Assembly (NCBI RefSeq): GCF_003668875.1
Contig: NZ_RAWM01000017.1
Span: forward strand, 39,767 to 103,766
Source: Corallococcus interemptor
GTDB taxonomy: Bacteria > Myxococcota > Myxococcia > Myxococcales > Myxococcaceae
Length of the DNA: 64,000 nucleotides
Direction of reading: 5' to 3'
How positions within the stretch are numbered: the first letter of the stretch is position 1; the number at the start of each line of letters is the position of its first letter. The notes below the pieces were generated by a model. The model searched no databases and was not told where the DNA came from. It saw nothing but the letters and a program-made list of their open reading frames with translations. The position numbers and the translations under genes were made by a program. This document shows positions 46,759 through 54,179 of this stretch, one piece after another.

Positions 46759-48540
46759 CTACTGGAACTCCCTCACCGCCTTCACGTACGCGTTCGCGAA
46801 GATGCGGGCACTCGACGGCGAGTCGTTTCCGGCCTCTCGCAACATGCCGCGATCACCCGTCGTGTCGTAGACCTCCAGGCAGACAGGAAAGCTGTCTCCC
46901 GTTGGGGTCGTTGCCCAGGTCAGTCGCCCAAAAACGTGGTCGCGCACGATGAGCCGGCCTGAGAGCACCGTATCGCCCGGCATGTCCGCCCACTGGCTGA
47001 ACAGAATCACCTGACCGGGACCGTCCTGGACGGTGAGGTACCTCTCATCGAGATCAAAGACCGCCATGTGCTTGTCGCCAATCTTGATGCCCCACTTCTC
47101 CATGGCCTTCACCGCTCCCACCGGACACGGCTCCGGCGGCGGAGGCGAGAGCACCTGAGCACCAGGGCACCCGAGCGCAGAGCAGACCGCCGCCGCGCCG
47201 ACAGCACGGGCCATGGTGCGCATGCCCTTCTTCACGGGCTTCGAGGGGAGCGGGATGGGCGGAGTGTCTTTCGGCTGCGTCGTCACGGTGACGGAATCCT
47301 CCTGGAGCGCCGCAGGGAGAGCGGCGGCTGCGGCGCGGTCAGCTTGAGGCGACTTGCCAGGGGTCGCTACTTCCTGACGGACGGGGCCCGGCATTGAGGT
47401 TCGCGATGTCCCGACGCCCCATGCCGCGCCCGCCAGGACGAGCACGACGACGAAGGTCGCCCATGCACGCAAGCTCCCGCGACTCTTCGCGGGCGCCACA
47501 CGCACGGTCGTTCCAGGAGGCGGCACCTGCTTCGGGGAAAGCCGTTTGCCCCGGCGCGGACGGTGCCGGGGCTCGTTCATCCACTGCTCGAAGCTGTCGA
47601 TGTCCTCCCCTTCCGTCGTCGCGGAGTCCTCGGCGTAGGCATCGCAGAGTGGCACGTCCCACGCCGCGTCAGCGCCGCGCAGCGCATCCTCCAGGGACTC
47701 ACAGAGGGCCTTGGCGCTCGGCGTTCGCGCCTCGGGGGCCTTCTCCAGGAGCCGCAGACACACGTCGCTCAGGACCCGGGGCACTCGCGTGTTCTCCTCG
47801 TGTGGCGGCGTGGGCGCGCGGGTGAGGATCGCCTCCGTCAAGCTGGCGGGGTCCTCGCCATCAAAGGGGAAACGCGCCGTCAGCAGCCGGTAGGCCACGA
47901 GGCCCAACGCCCACAGGTCATCCGCCGGGCCCGCCGTGTAGCGGGCGTCCGGTGCCTCGCGGTGGCCTCGCAGGAAGCGCCACGCCTCCGGGGAGCGGTA
48001 GTCCAGCGTTCCCGGAGGGAGGATGTCCGCCGTCAAATCACGCGCGCCCGCGTAGTCGCCAATGCCGAAGTCCACGAGCTTGGCCACGCCATCCGAAGCG
48101 CGCACCATGACGTTGCCCTCCTTCACGTCCCGGTGCACCACCCCATCCGCATGGGCCGCGGCGAGCGCCCGAGCCACGCCCAGCCACACGCGCGCCGCCT
48201 GCCGCGCCGTGGGATTCTCCGCGTCGGCCCAGTCATCCAGCCGGCGCCCGTCCACATACTCCATGGCGATGACGGCGAACCGCGGCCGGGCCACCGGCCA
48301 GTAGCCATGGCCCAGGATCCCCACCACGTTGGGGTGCCGCAGCCGGGTGAGGATGGAGACCTCCCGCTCCGCCCGCTCGCCCACGCGCGGCAGGTGCAGC
48401 ACCTTCAGCGCGAAGGGCTGGCCCTCGCAGCGAGCGAGGTACACCGTGCCGAAACCGCCCTGCCCCAGCTGGCGCTCCACCGTGTAGCCCAGCACCCGGG
48501 CCCCGGGAGACAACGCGGCCGGAGGCGGCCCCCTCATCAT
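46759..48540 (-). CDS. Ser/Thr protein kinase with lipoprotein-like C-terminus
   Basis: 593 residues from ATG 48540 with GGAAGGA ahead. Intact kinase: glycine loop GQGGFG (26-31), ATP Lys K46, HRDVKEGN (136-143), DFG at 157-159. One transmembrane helix at about 358-376 anchors it. The C-terminal part (about 440-593) starts with MRTMARAVGAAAVCSALGC, which looks like a lipoprotein signal with a SALGC lipobox (C458), and continues as a beta-rich domain ending FANAYVKAVREFQ. This part may be a fused lipoprotein or an internal start at 47223. Paired with DUF2381. Confidence 0.9.
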   Translation of the reverse strand: MMRGPPPAALSPGARVLGYTVERQLGQGGFGTVYLARCEGQPFALKVLHLPRVGERAEREVSILTRLRHPNVVGILGHGYWPVARPRFAVIAMEYVDGRRLDDWADAENPTARQAARVWLGVARALAAAHADGVVHRDVKEGNVMVRASDGVAKLVDFGIGDYAGARDLTADILPPGTLDYRSPEAWRFLRGHREAPDARYTAGPADDLWALGLVAYRLLTARFPFDGEDPASLTEAILTRAPTPPHEENTRVPRVLSDVCLRLLEKAPEARTPSAKALCESLEDALRGADAAWDVPLCDAYAEDSATTEGEDIDSFEQWMNEPRHRPRRGKRLSPKQVPPPGTTVRVAPAKSRGSLRAWATFVVVLVLAGAAWGVGTSRTSMPGPVRQEVATPGKSPQADRAAAAALPAALQEDSVTVTTQPKDTPPIPLPSKPVKKGMRTMARAVGAAAVCSALGCPGAQVLSPPPPEPCPVGAVKAMEKWGIKIGDKHMAVFDLDERYLTVQDGPGQVILFSQWADMPGDTVLSGRLIVRDHVFGRLTWATTPTGDSFPVCLEVYDTTGDRGMLREAGNDSPSSARIFANAYVKAVREFQ

Positions 48541-48651
48541 GGCGTCCTTCCTTCGGGCAACCCGGCCTCGCGCATGCGGCATCCTCCCTGCGGGGCGCGC
48601 ACCCTACCAGGGGCATTCCCATGCGCGTCCTCGGCTACGCTGCGCCCCGCC

Positions 48652-49011
48652 ATGAACGAAGAACTCGGCATCACCATCGGCACGGAAGCTCGCGCGGCCC
48701 GCCAGCACCTGGGCCTGACGCAGGCAGAAGTCGCGGAGCGCGTGGAACTGGTGCACCCCGTCTACAACCGCCTGGAACGCGGGAAGATGCTGCCCAGCGT
48801 GCCCACCCTCTACCGCCTCTGCCGGGAGCTGCGCGTCTCTCCCGAGAAGTTGATGGGCCTCACCGCGACGGGCGACGTGCGCAAGGGTTCGAAGTCGCCA
48901 CCCAAGGAGGAGGCCCCCCCGGAGCTGCGGCGCCTGCTCCACCTCGCGCGCAAGCTGGACGCGGAGAAGCTGGACGCCCTCCTCCACGTCGCCTCGGCGC
49001 TGGCACGCTGA
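48652..49011 (+). CDS. XRE-family transcriptional regulator
   Basis: 119 residues. HTH_3 domain at about 8-66 with REEMGxTQ-like pattern AARQHLGLTQAEVAERVELV and NRLERGKMLPSVPTLYRLC. Linker Lys/Ser/Pro-rich, then a helical tail (ELRRLLHLARKLDAEKLDAL). Divergent from the Ser/Thr kinase at 48540 across 111 bases, and convergent with the pseudokinase. Probably regulates one of the two. Confidence 0.9.
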   Translation: MNEELGITIGTEARAARQHLGLTQAEVAERVELVHPVYNRLERGKMLPSVPTLYRLCRELRVSPEKLMGLTATGDVRKGSKSPPKEEAPPELRRLLHLARKLDAEKLDALLHVASALAR

Positions 49012-49015
49012 AGCG

Positions 49016-50167
49016 TCACCTCCGCTTCAATCCCTCCCACGCATCCGCGGCCAGTTCGTCGCCGAACTCCACCCCGTCGAGAAGGCCGATGCCCTCCGAC
49101 AGAACCTGCGCCCACTCCGCCGCGGCTTCCTGACGGCCGTAGCCCGCGTGCCGTCTCGCCAGGGCGACTCGCATGGCGTCGCGCATGTCCGCCGCCGTGG
49201 CGAACCGCTCCTCGGGGTTGGCGCGCAGCGCGACATGGAGCATCGCCTTCACGTCCGGGGAGAGTGAGGCCACGGCCTCCTCGACATCCTCCGGGCTGAA
49301 GCGGGCCAGCAGGATCTGCATCTGCATCAAAGGCAGGGAGGGAAGGCTCTCCGCCTGAAGGGAGGCCAACCGCCTGGGCGGGGGTGGCAGATCCTCCACG
49401 TCGAAGAGGTGCTTGCCGGTGAAGAGCTCCACCAGCAGCACACCCAGGCTGAAGACATCCGAGCGCGGCGTCAGGGGCTGTCGGGTCAGATATTCCGGCG
49501 AGGCATAGGCCACGTCTCCACGCACGAGGTTCGCGGGCGATTCCTCACGCCCTACCACCAGCGAGTACGCCGCGCCGAAGTTCGTCAGCTTCACCTCGCC
49601 TTGGGTCCCCACGAAGACGTGCCGGGGATTGACGTCGCGGTGGATGATGCCGAGCGGATGGCCGTCCGCGTCCGTCAGCGTGTGCGCATGGTGCAGCGCC
49701 TCCGCGAGCTCCGCGCCGACATGGAGGGCGAAGGCCTCGGAGACGGGGCGTCCGCGTGCCACGCCCGCGCTCACCAGCGTATCCAGAGAGGGGCCCTCCA
49801 CGGCCTCCATGACGACGTGCAGCGCGCCCTGGTGCACCTTGCGATGGAAGACCGTGGCGATGGCCGGGTGGCGCAAGCGGAAGGCCAGCTGAACCTCCTC
49901 CCCCAGGCGCCTGCGCTGCATGGAAGTGGATGGGTTCGCCAGCCGCCGCACGAAGCAGAACCCGGGCAGCGAGTTGCCCAGCTCCGTGAAGCGACGGGCC
50001 AGCATCAGCACCTCGCCGTTCGGCATCAACACCAGCTCGCGGACCGCCTCGTAGCGGATGCCGTCGAGGGTGAAGAGGTGCACGGGCCGCGCGGGCGTGG
50101 GTGGAAGCAGCCTGCGGCGCGCGGAGGCTTCCGTGCGCGCCAGGTCATCGGTCGTCGTGTCGGGCAT
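49016..50167 (-). CDS. Ser/Thr kinase-like protein, probable pseudokinase
   Basis: 383 residues from ATG 50167 with GAGGAGCC ahead. The kinase fold is recognisable (HRDVNPRH at 176-183, SPEYLTRQPLTPRSDVFSLGVLLVELFTG near 240), but the ATP-binding residues are lost: no glycine-rich loop, no VAIK Lys (the stretch reads FVRRL), the metal-binding Asn of the catalytic loop is H183, and DFG is NFG (196-198). HRD is kept. So catalysis is unlikely; a scaffold or sensing role is more likely. No transmembrane helix is seen. Confidence 0.85.
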   Translation of the reverse strand: MPDTTTDDLARTEASARRRLLPPTPARPVHLFTLDGIRYEAVRELVLMPNGEVLMLARRFTELGNSLPGFCFVRRLANPSTSMQRRRLGEEVQLAFRLRHPAIATVFHRKVHQGALHVVMEAVEGPSLDTLVSAGVARGRPVSEAFALHVGAELAEALHHAHTLTDADGHPLGIIHRDVNPRHVFVGTQGEVKLTNFGAAYSLVVGREESPANLVRGDVAYASPEYLTRQPLTPRSDVFSLGVLLVELFTGKHLFDVEDLPPPPRRLASLQAESLPSLPLMQMQILLARFSPEDVEEAVASLSPDVKAMLHVALRANPEERFATAADMRDAMRVALARRHAGYGRQEAAAEWAQVLSEGIGLLDGVEFGDELAADAWEGLKRR

Positions 50168-50227
50168 GGCTCCTCGGGAGGCGGAAGAAGGGCAGCTGCT
50201 CCGCGCGGGGAGTCTGAGCCACATCAA

Positions 50228-50259
50228 CCTTTAAAGTCCAGGATTCAGGACCCTAAAGG
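50228..50259. repeat. Imperfect inverted repeat upstream of the pseudokinase gene
   Basis: CCTTTAAAGTCC (50228-50239), 8-nt loop, GGACCCTAAAGG (50248-50259); 10 of 12 positions pair. Sits 61-92 bases before the pseudokinase start and 53-85 bases after the SnoaL-like gene stop, both on the minus strand. May be an operator or a terminator. Confidence 0.4.
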
Positions 50260-50312
50260 TCAACAGGCGCGCCGACGCCACCGTGAACCCCAACCCATGC
50301 CCCTGCTCCGCT

Positions 50313-50858
50313 TCAGTCGATGAAGGCGGGCGGCCGGGTCTCGGTGAGCTCGGGCGCGGGCGGGCCGCCGGACATGGCCAGAAGGCCCTTGAGGCAGCGG
50401 ACGGCGAGGAGCCAGTTCCTGGGCGAGCCCATGTCCAATCCGCCCAGGAGCTGCTTGAGCATGCTGAGCGTGTCGAAGTAGACGCGCTCGCAGACCAGCT
50501 TCTCCGCGTCGTCGAAGATGAAGTACGCGCTCATGCGCACCCGGAAGCGGCTGCCCGTGGCGGGGATGGAGCCCAGCGGCCCCAGGTGGGTGCCCATCAA
50601 CCAGAACTCCACGATGACGGCATCGTCGCTGTGCCGGAACGAGATGATCTCGTGGTGCTGATCCGGGAACGCCACGCGCGTCTCCCGGTAGTAGTCCCGC
50701 ACCGCGCGGTCGCCGTCATGCACCTTCATGGTGGGGACCAGCTCGTAGTGCGGGTGCGGGAACGTGGACAGCACGTCGTCCCAGTTCTGCCGCACCTCAT
50801 CGCGAAAGTGATCCAGGACCAGCTTCTGCCGCGCCTTGCGTTTGTCTTCGGTCGTCAC
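50313..50858 (-). CDS. SnoaL-like/ester cyclase family protein (NTF2 fold)
   Basis: 181 residues. Cone-shaped alpha+beta pattern of the NTF2-like superfamily: RQNWDDVLSTF near residue 23, RDYYRETRVAFPDQHHEI near 53, GSRFRVRMSAYFIFDDAEKL near 100. Ester cyclase/SnoaL subgroups act on polyketides or are of unknown function. Catalytic residues are not certain by eye. No linked biosynthetic genes here. Confidence 0.78.
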   Translation of the reverse strand: MTTEDKRKARQKLVLDHFRDEVRQNWDDVLSTFPHPHYELVPTMKVHDGDRAVRDYYRETRVAFPDQHHEIISFRHSDDAVIVEFWLMGTHLGPLGSIPATGSRFRVRMSAYFIFDDAEKLVCERVYFDTLSMLKQLLGGLDMGSPRNWLLAVRCLKGLLAMSGGPPAPELTETRPPAFID

Positions 50859-50900
50859 GAGGACATGCCAGGCAAATCCACACGCTTTCGGGGGCCTTTG

Positions 50901-51065
50901 CTACGGCTCGCTCAACCAGCGACGGACCTCGTCATCCGACAGCCAGTCGTCCTTGCTCCGGGTGAGACCGTGCAGCAGGAGGGCCACGGGTGGATTCGTC
51001 CCCTTCCCTTCCGGCTCCAGCACCCACGCGGGGATCCGCTCCCCATCCTCCGCGTGAACCTCCAC
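50901..51065 (-). pseudogene. Alpha/beta hydrolase fragment, 5' part only
   Basis: On the minus strand the frame reads VEVHAEDGERIPAWVLEPEG near 51065, then PPVALLLHGLTRSKDDW and a stop at 50901-50903. HGLTRSKDDW is the oxyanion-hole region of dienelactone-hydrolase-like enzymes, which are about 280-300 residues; here only about 55 remain. The catalytic Ser, Asp and His are lost. The upstream edge coincides with the point where the histidine-kinase homology on the plus strand begins. Confidence 0.6.
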
Positions 51066-52219
51066 TGTCCGCCGCGTTCTCTCTGGTGCTGATGGGTGGG
51101 TTCTTCACGCTCTTCAGCTACGACCTGGAGGACGTCATCTTCAGCCGCATCGTGGCCACGGAGGCGGACCGGCCCGAGCCAGGCCACGTCCCCGGAATCA
51201 CGCGGTATGACGGGCACTCCGCACTGCCGCCGTGGCTCGCGGAGCACCTGCGTCCGGACGCACCGCCAAGAGAGTACGAGGTGTCCGCCGGAGACCACGG
51301 ACACTTCCACGTCGCGGTGCGCCCCAGCTCGGACGGAGGCCGCCGTTACTTCGCGTTCGACGTGACGCGCCTGACGAGCACGACGGCCCACCTGAAGCGG
51401 ACCGCCGGGCTGCTTCTCACCAGTGCCTTGCTGGCGTTGCTGGCCGCCGCGCTCCTCGCCCGCCTCGTGGCTCGCAGGCTGGGCCGGCCATTGGAGCGGA
51501 TGGTGGAGTGGAGCCGTTCCGAAGGGACACCGCCGCCCGGGGACGACGGCGGAGTGGCCGAGGTCCGTACGTTGTTGGACGCGCTGCTCGCACGCGACGC
51601 ACGCATCCAGGAACAGCTGGAGCGTGAGCGGCGATTCAACCGGGACGCCAGTCACGAGCTGCGCACGCCGCTGGCCGTTGCCCAGGGCGCGGTGGAGATC
51701 TTGGAACTCGATCCGCCGCGAGACGCGGAGACGTTCGAGCGGCTGCGCCGGGCCGTGAGCCAGATGGGCCTGTTGACGGAGGGCATCCTCTGGCTGGCCC
51801 GGGAGCGCCGAACCGAAGAAAGCTGCGAACTCAACCGCGTCTCGCGAGAACTGCTCGCGTTGTACGGGCACCTCCGGCGGAGCGGCACCATCGCGCTCAC
51901 CATCGAGTCCGAGGGCGAAGTCCACGCGCCCCTCCCTGCCTCCGTTGCCAGGGTGATGATGGGCAATCTGCTCAAGGACGCGCTCGCCTACACGGGCGAG
52001 GGCCGCATCGTCATCGCCATCGAGCCCGGGGCGTGGACCCTGACCGATACAGGGGTTGGCTTTGGCCGCGCCGAGCCCGGCAGCGAGAGCCACGGCATCG
52101 GCCTGTCGCTGGTGGAACGGCTGACGCAGCGTTTCGGATGGACGCTGTCCATTGAAGCCCTCGAACCCCGAGGCACCCGCGTTACGCTTCGCTGGCACCC
52201 TCCATCAGGAAGTCGATGA
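50990..52219 (+). CDS. Orphan sensor histidine kinase with altered N-terminus
   Basis: 409 residues if the GTG 50990 start is used; AGGAGGG lies seven bases before it. Kinase homology starts only around residue 27 (LSAAFSLVLMGGFFTLFSY, the first membrane helix). Second membrane helix at about 142-163, HAMP-like region, HisKA with H in RDASHELRTPLAVAQ near 226, HATPase NLLKDALAYTGEG and GIGLSLV. No response regulator is adjacent. The first ~26 residues are read from DNA that is an antisense hydrolase remnant, so the native N-terminus may have been lost. Confidence 0.7.
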   Translation: MDSSPSLPAPAPTRGSAPHPPREPPLSAAFSLVLMGGFFTLFSYDLEDVIFSRIVATEADRPEPGHVPGITRYDGHSALPPWLAEHLRPDAPPREYEVSAGDHGHFHVAVRPSSDGGRRYFAFDVTRLTSTTAHLKRTAGLLLTSALLALLAAALLARLVARRLGRPLERMVEWSRSEGTPPPGDDGGVAEVRTLLDALLARDARIQEQLERERRFNRDASHELRTPLAVAQGAVEILELDPPRDAETFERLRRAVSQMGLLTEGILWLARERRTEESCELNRVSRELLALYGHLRRSGTIALTIESEGEVHAPLPASVARVMMGNLLKDALAYTGEGRIVIAIEPGAWTLTDTGVGFGRAEPGSESHGIGLSLVERLTQRFGWTLSIEALEPRGTRVTLRWHPPSGSR

Positions 52220-53069
52220 CGGCGCGCACGGCGGGCAGTTGGCCCCTGCGGTGGGGCGTCAGGATCGTCGTCGTCACCGTGCCCGCGGTCCAGGCGGGAA
52301 GCACCCGCACCAGCCGCCCGGCCTCCACGTCCACGTGGGTGAACGACTCCGGCAGACAGACGACGCCCAGCCCGGCCATGGCCGCCTTCAGGAGCACCCG
52401 TGACTCGTCGGCGATCATGCGTGCCTTTGGCATCACGGTAACGGTCTCCCCTGCCCGCCCGCGCAGCCGCCACGGAGGGGCCGTGGCGCTCATCAGGAGG
52501 CCGTCGTGTTCGCGCAAATCCTCGGGCCGGCGAATCCTGGCGTGGCTGGACAGGTAGCCGGGCGACGCCACCAGCACGAAGGACTCCACCGCGAGCCGGC
52601 GCTGCACCAGGCCCGACGCGGGCAAGGGTGAGAAGTGGCTGCGCACGGCGATGTCGAATCCCTCCTGCACCAGGTCCACGAAGCGGTCCGTCGCGTGAAG
52701 CTCAACGCGCACCTTGGGATGCGCCAGCGCCAGCAATGGCAGACGCTCCGCGAGCCGGAACTGCGCCGTGGGGAGCGACGTGGTGATTCGCACCACGCCA
52801 CTCGGCTCCACCTGCCGGCGGCGCACCACGTTCTCAGCGGCCTCCGCCTCCATCACGGCGGCGCGGGCATGGTCGAGGAAGTCCCGCCCCACGTCCGTCA
52901 GCGCGAAGCTTCGTGACGTCCGCTGGATCAGCCGGGCACCCAGCGCGTCCTCCAGTTCGGCCACGCGCTTGCTCACCGTGGACTTGGGAATGCCCAGCCG
53001 TCGCGCCGCCGAGGCAAAGCCACCGCTCTCCACGGCCTGGACGAAAAGATGGAGGTCGTTGAGATTCAA
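52182..53069 (-). CDS. LysR-family transcriptional regulator
   Basis: 295 residues from TTG 53069 (MNLNDLHLFVQAVESGGF), with GAGG eight bases ahead; the longer frame from 53201 lacks domain support. HTH region with ASAARRLGIPKSTVSKRVAELE (about 20-41), substrate-binding domain about 90-290. Closest by motif to regulators of GST or redox enzymes (LNDLxLF type). Divergent from the GST gene (53200), with a 16-base palindrome in between. Overlaps the 3' end of the histidine kinase by 38 bases. Confidence 0.9.
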   Translation of the reverse strand: MNLNDLHLFVQAVESGGFASAARRLGIPKSTVSKRVAELEDALGARLIQRTSRSFALTDVGRDFLDHARAAVMEAEAAENVVRRRQVEPSGVVRITTSLPTAQFRLAERLPLLALAHPKVRVELHATDRFVDLVQEGFDIAVRSHFSPLPASGLVQRRLAVESFVLVASPGYLSSHARIRRPEDLREHDGLLMSATAPPWRLRGRAGETVTVMPKARMIADESRVLLKAAMAGLGVVCLPESFTHVDVEAGRLVRVLPAWTAGTVTTTILTPHRRGQLPAVRAVIDFLMEGASEA

Positions 53070-53084
53070 GGGCCGCGCCTCATC

Positions 53085-53100
53085 GTCCACGGGTGTGGAC
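53085..53100. promoter_or_regulatory. Candidate operator between LysR and GST genes
   Basis: GTCCAC-GGGT-GTGGAC at 53085-53100, a perfect 6-bp dyad with a 4-bp spacer, in the 130-base divergent region, 16 bases before the LysR start. Pattern only. Confidence 0.35.
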
Positions 53101-53199
53101 CTTGCGTTCGCATTCCGCTGTCTACACGGCGCGCGCTGCCACGGCCATGGTGTCTCCATCGAAGGCATGACGCCTTCCGCTTCGGACAGGAGATTCCCC

Positions 53200-53907
53200 A
53201 TGGCACTGCCTACCCTCTTCTACGGTGTCCCCTCTGGCTGCTCGTTCGGCTCCATCGTCGCGATGGAGTGGCTGGGCCGGCCCTACCAGCTGTGCCGCAT
53301 CGCCATGCCGGAGGATGTCACCAGCGCGGACTACCTCCGGATCAATCCGGTCGCGGAGACGCCCACCTTGATGACTGAGACGGGCGCGCGCATCAGCGAG
53401 AGCATGGCCATCCTCAACCATCTGGGTGCGCGCGGCGTGGGCACCGGGCTGTCGTTCGCCCAGAGCACCGAGGACTTCGACCGGCTGAACCAGATGCTCG
53501 CGTACCTGAACACCACCTTCTTCAGCGCCTTCTCTCCGCTCTGGTACGCGCTCGAGCACGCCGAGCTGCAGGAGTCCGAAAAGCAGGCGCTGCGAAGCCT
53601 GGGGGCGCGCAAGGTCATCTCCGCGCACGCGAAGCTGGAGGTGCTGATGGGCGACACGCCGTGGCTGCTGGGCGACCACCGCACGCTGGCGGACGCCTAC
53701 TTCATCGGCATCGCCCGGTGGACCCGGTACCACGAGGTGCTGGACCGCCGCGACTACCCGAAGCTCCAGGGCCTCTTCGAGCGGCTGGAGGTGGACGCCG
53801 GAGTGCGCTTCGCCCATGCCATTGAAAAGGGCGAAGCGCCTCGGGGCAGCGGCGCATTCCAGGGACACATCCGCCTCGCGGAGGCCCTGCAACGTCTGCC
53901 CGCGTGA
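53200..53907 (+). CDS. Glutathione S-transferase family protein
   Basis: 235 residues from ATG 53200 with AGGAGA ahead. Thioredoxin-like N-terminal domain (LPTLFYGVPSGCSFGSIVA with the catalytic Ser region; cis-Pro in NPVAETPTL near 46-54; the GSH-binding SESMAILNHL near 65), then an all-helical C-terminal domain ending in the DAYFIGIARW motif near 165. Convergent with the hidden selenoprotein gene 4 bases away. Probably regulated by the LysR gene beside it. Confidence 0.88.
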   Translation: MALPTLFYGVPSGCSFGSIVAMEWLGRPYQLCRIAMPEDVTSADYLRINPVAETPTLMTETGARISESMAILNHLGARGVGTGLSFAQSTEDFDRLNQMLAYLNTTFFSAFSPLWYALEHAELQESEKQALRSLGARKVISAHAKLEVLMGDTPWLLGDHRTLADAYFIGIARWTRYHEVLDRRDYPKLQGLFERLEVDAGVRFAHAIEKGEAPRGSGAFQGHIRLAEALQRLPA

Positions 53908-53911
53908 GCCG

Positions 53912-54148
53912 TCAGGGCTTCAGGGCGCGGAACACCGCGTCCACCACCTCCCGCTCGCTGGGGAACGCCAGGCCGGTCTTCTTGATGACGACCCGCCCGT
54001 CCACGGCCACCTCAAAGACGCCGGACCCGCCCTTCTTCAGCTCCACGTCCACTTCCAGCTCGTCCTTCAGCACGGCCGCCGCACGGGCAGCCTTGGGCAG
54101 GTAGCCTCAAGCGGTACAGTAGGTGATGGAGATCTTCGCGTCGGCCAT
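53912..54148 (-). CDS. SelW/SelT-type selenoprotein with in-frame TGA (Sec14)
   Basis: Not found by a normal ORF search because codon 14 is TGA (54107-54109). Reading it as selenocysteine gives 78 residues: MADAKISITYCTAUGYLPKA, then a thioredoxin-like domain ending in VDAVFRALKP and a stop at 53912. The YCTAU context is the CxxU redox motif of the Rdx/SelW family, and the rest (LKKGGSGVFEVAVDGRVVIKK, FPSEREVVDAVFRAL) fits. ATG 54148 has AGGAGG six bases ahead. The bacterial SECIS hairpin is listed separately. It follows a LysR gene by 31 bases. Sec machinery is not in the window. Confidence 0.75.
54074..54109 (-). promoter_or_regulatory. Candidate bacterial SECIS element after the TGA
   Basis: Downstream of UGA in the mRNA: 14 nt, then stem GGCUGCC / GGCGGCC (7 bp with one U-G) closed by loop CGUGC. 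The apical loop begins 21 nt after the UGA and has G at position 2, within the accepted bacterial SECIS rules (apical loop 16-37 nt away, G among the first two loop bases). It lies inside the coding region, as expected in bacteria. Confidence 0.7.
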
Positions 54149-54179
54149 GGTGTTCCTCCTGACGGGACAGAGCACCATC

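Noticed and set aside
54107..54109. TGA as a frameshift or nonsense mutation in a dead SelW-like gene
   Set aside because: The CxxU context, the well-placed SECIS-like hairpin and the intact frame on both sides favour selenocysteine over decay, though genome-wide Sec genes must confirm it.
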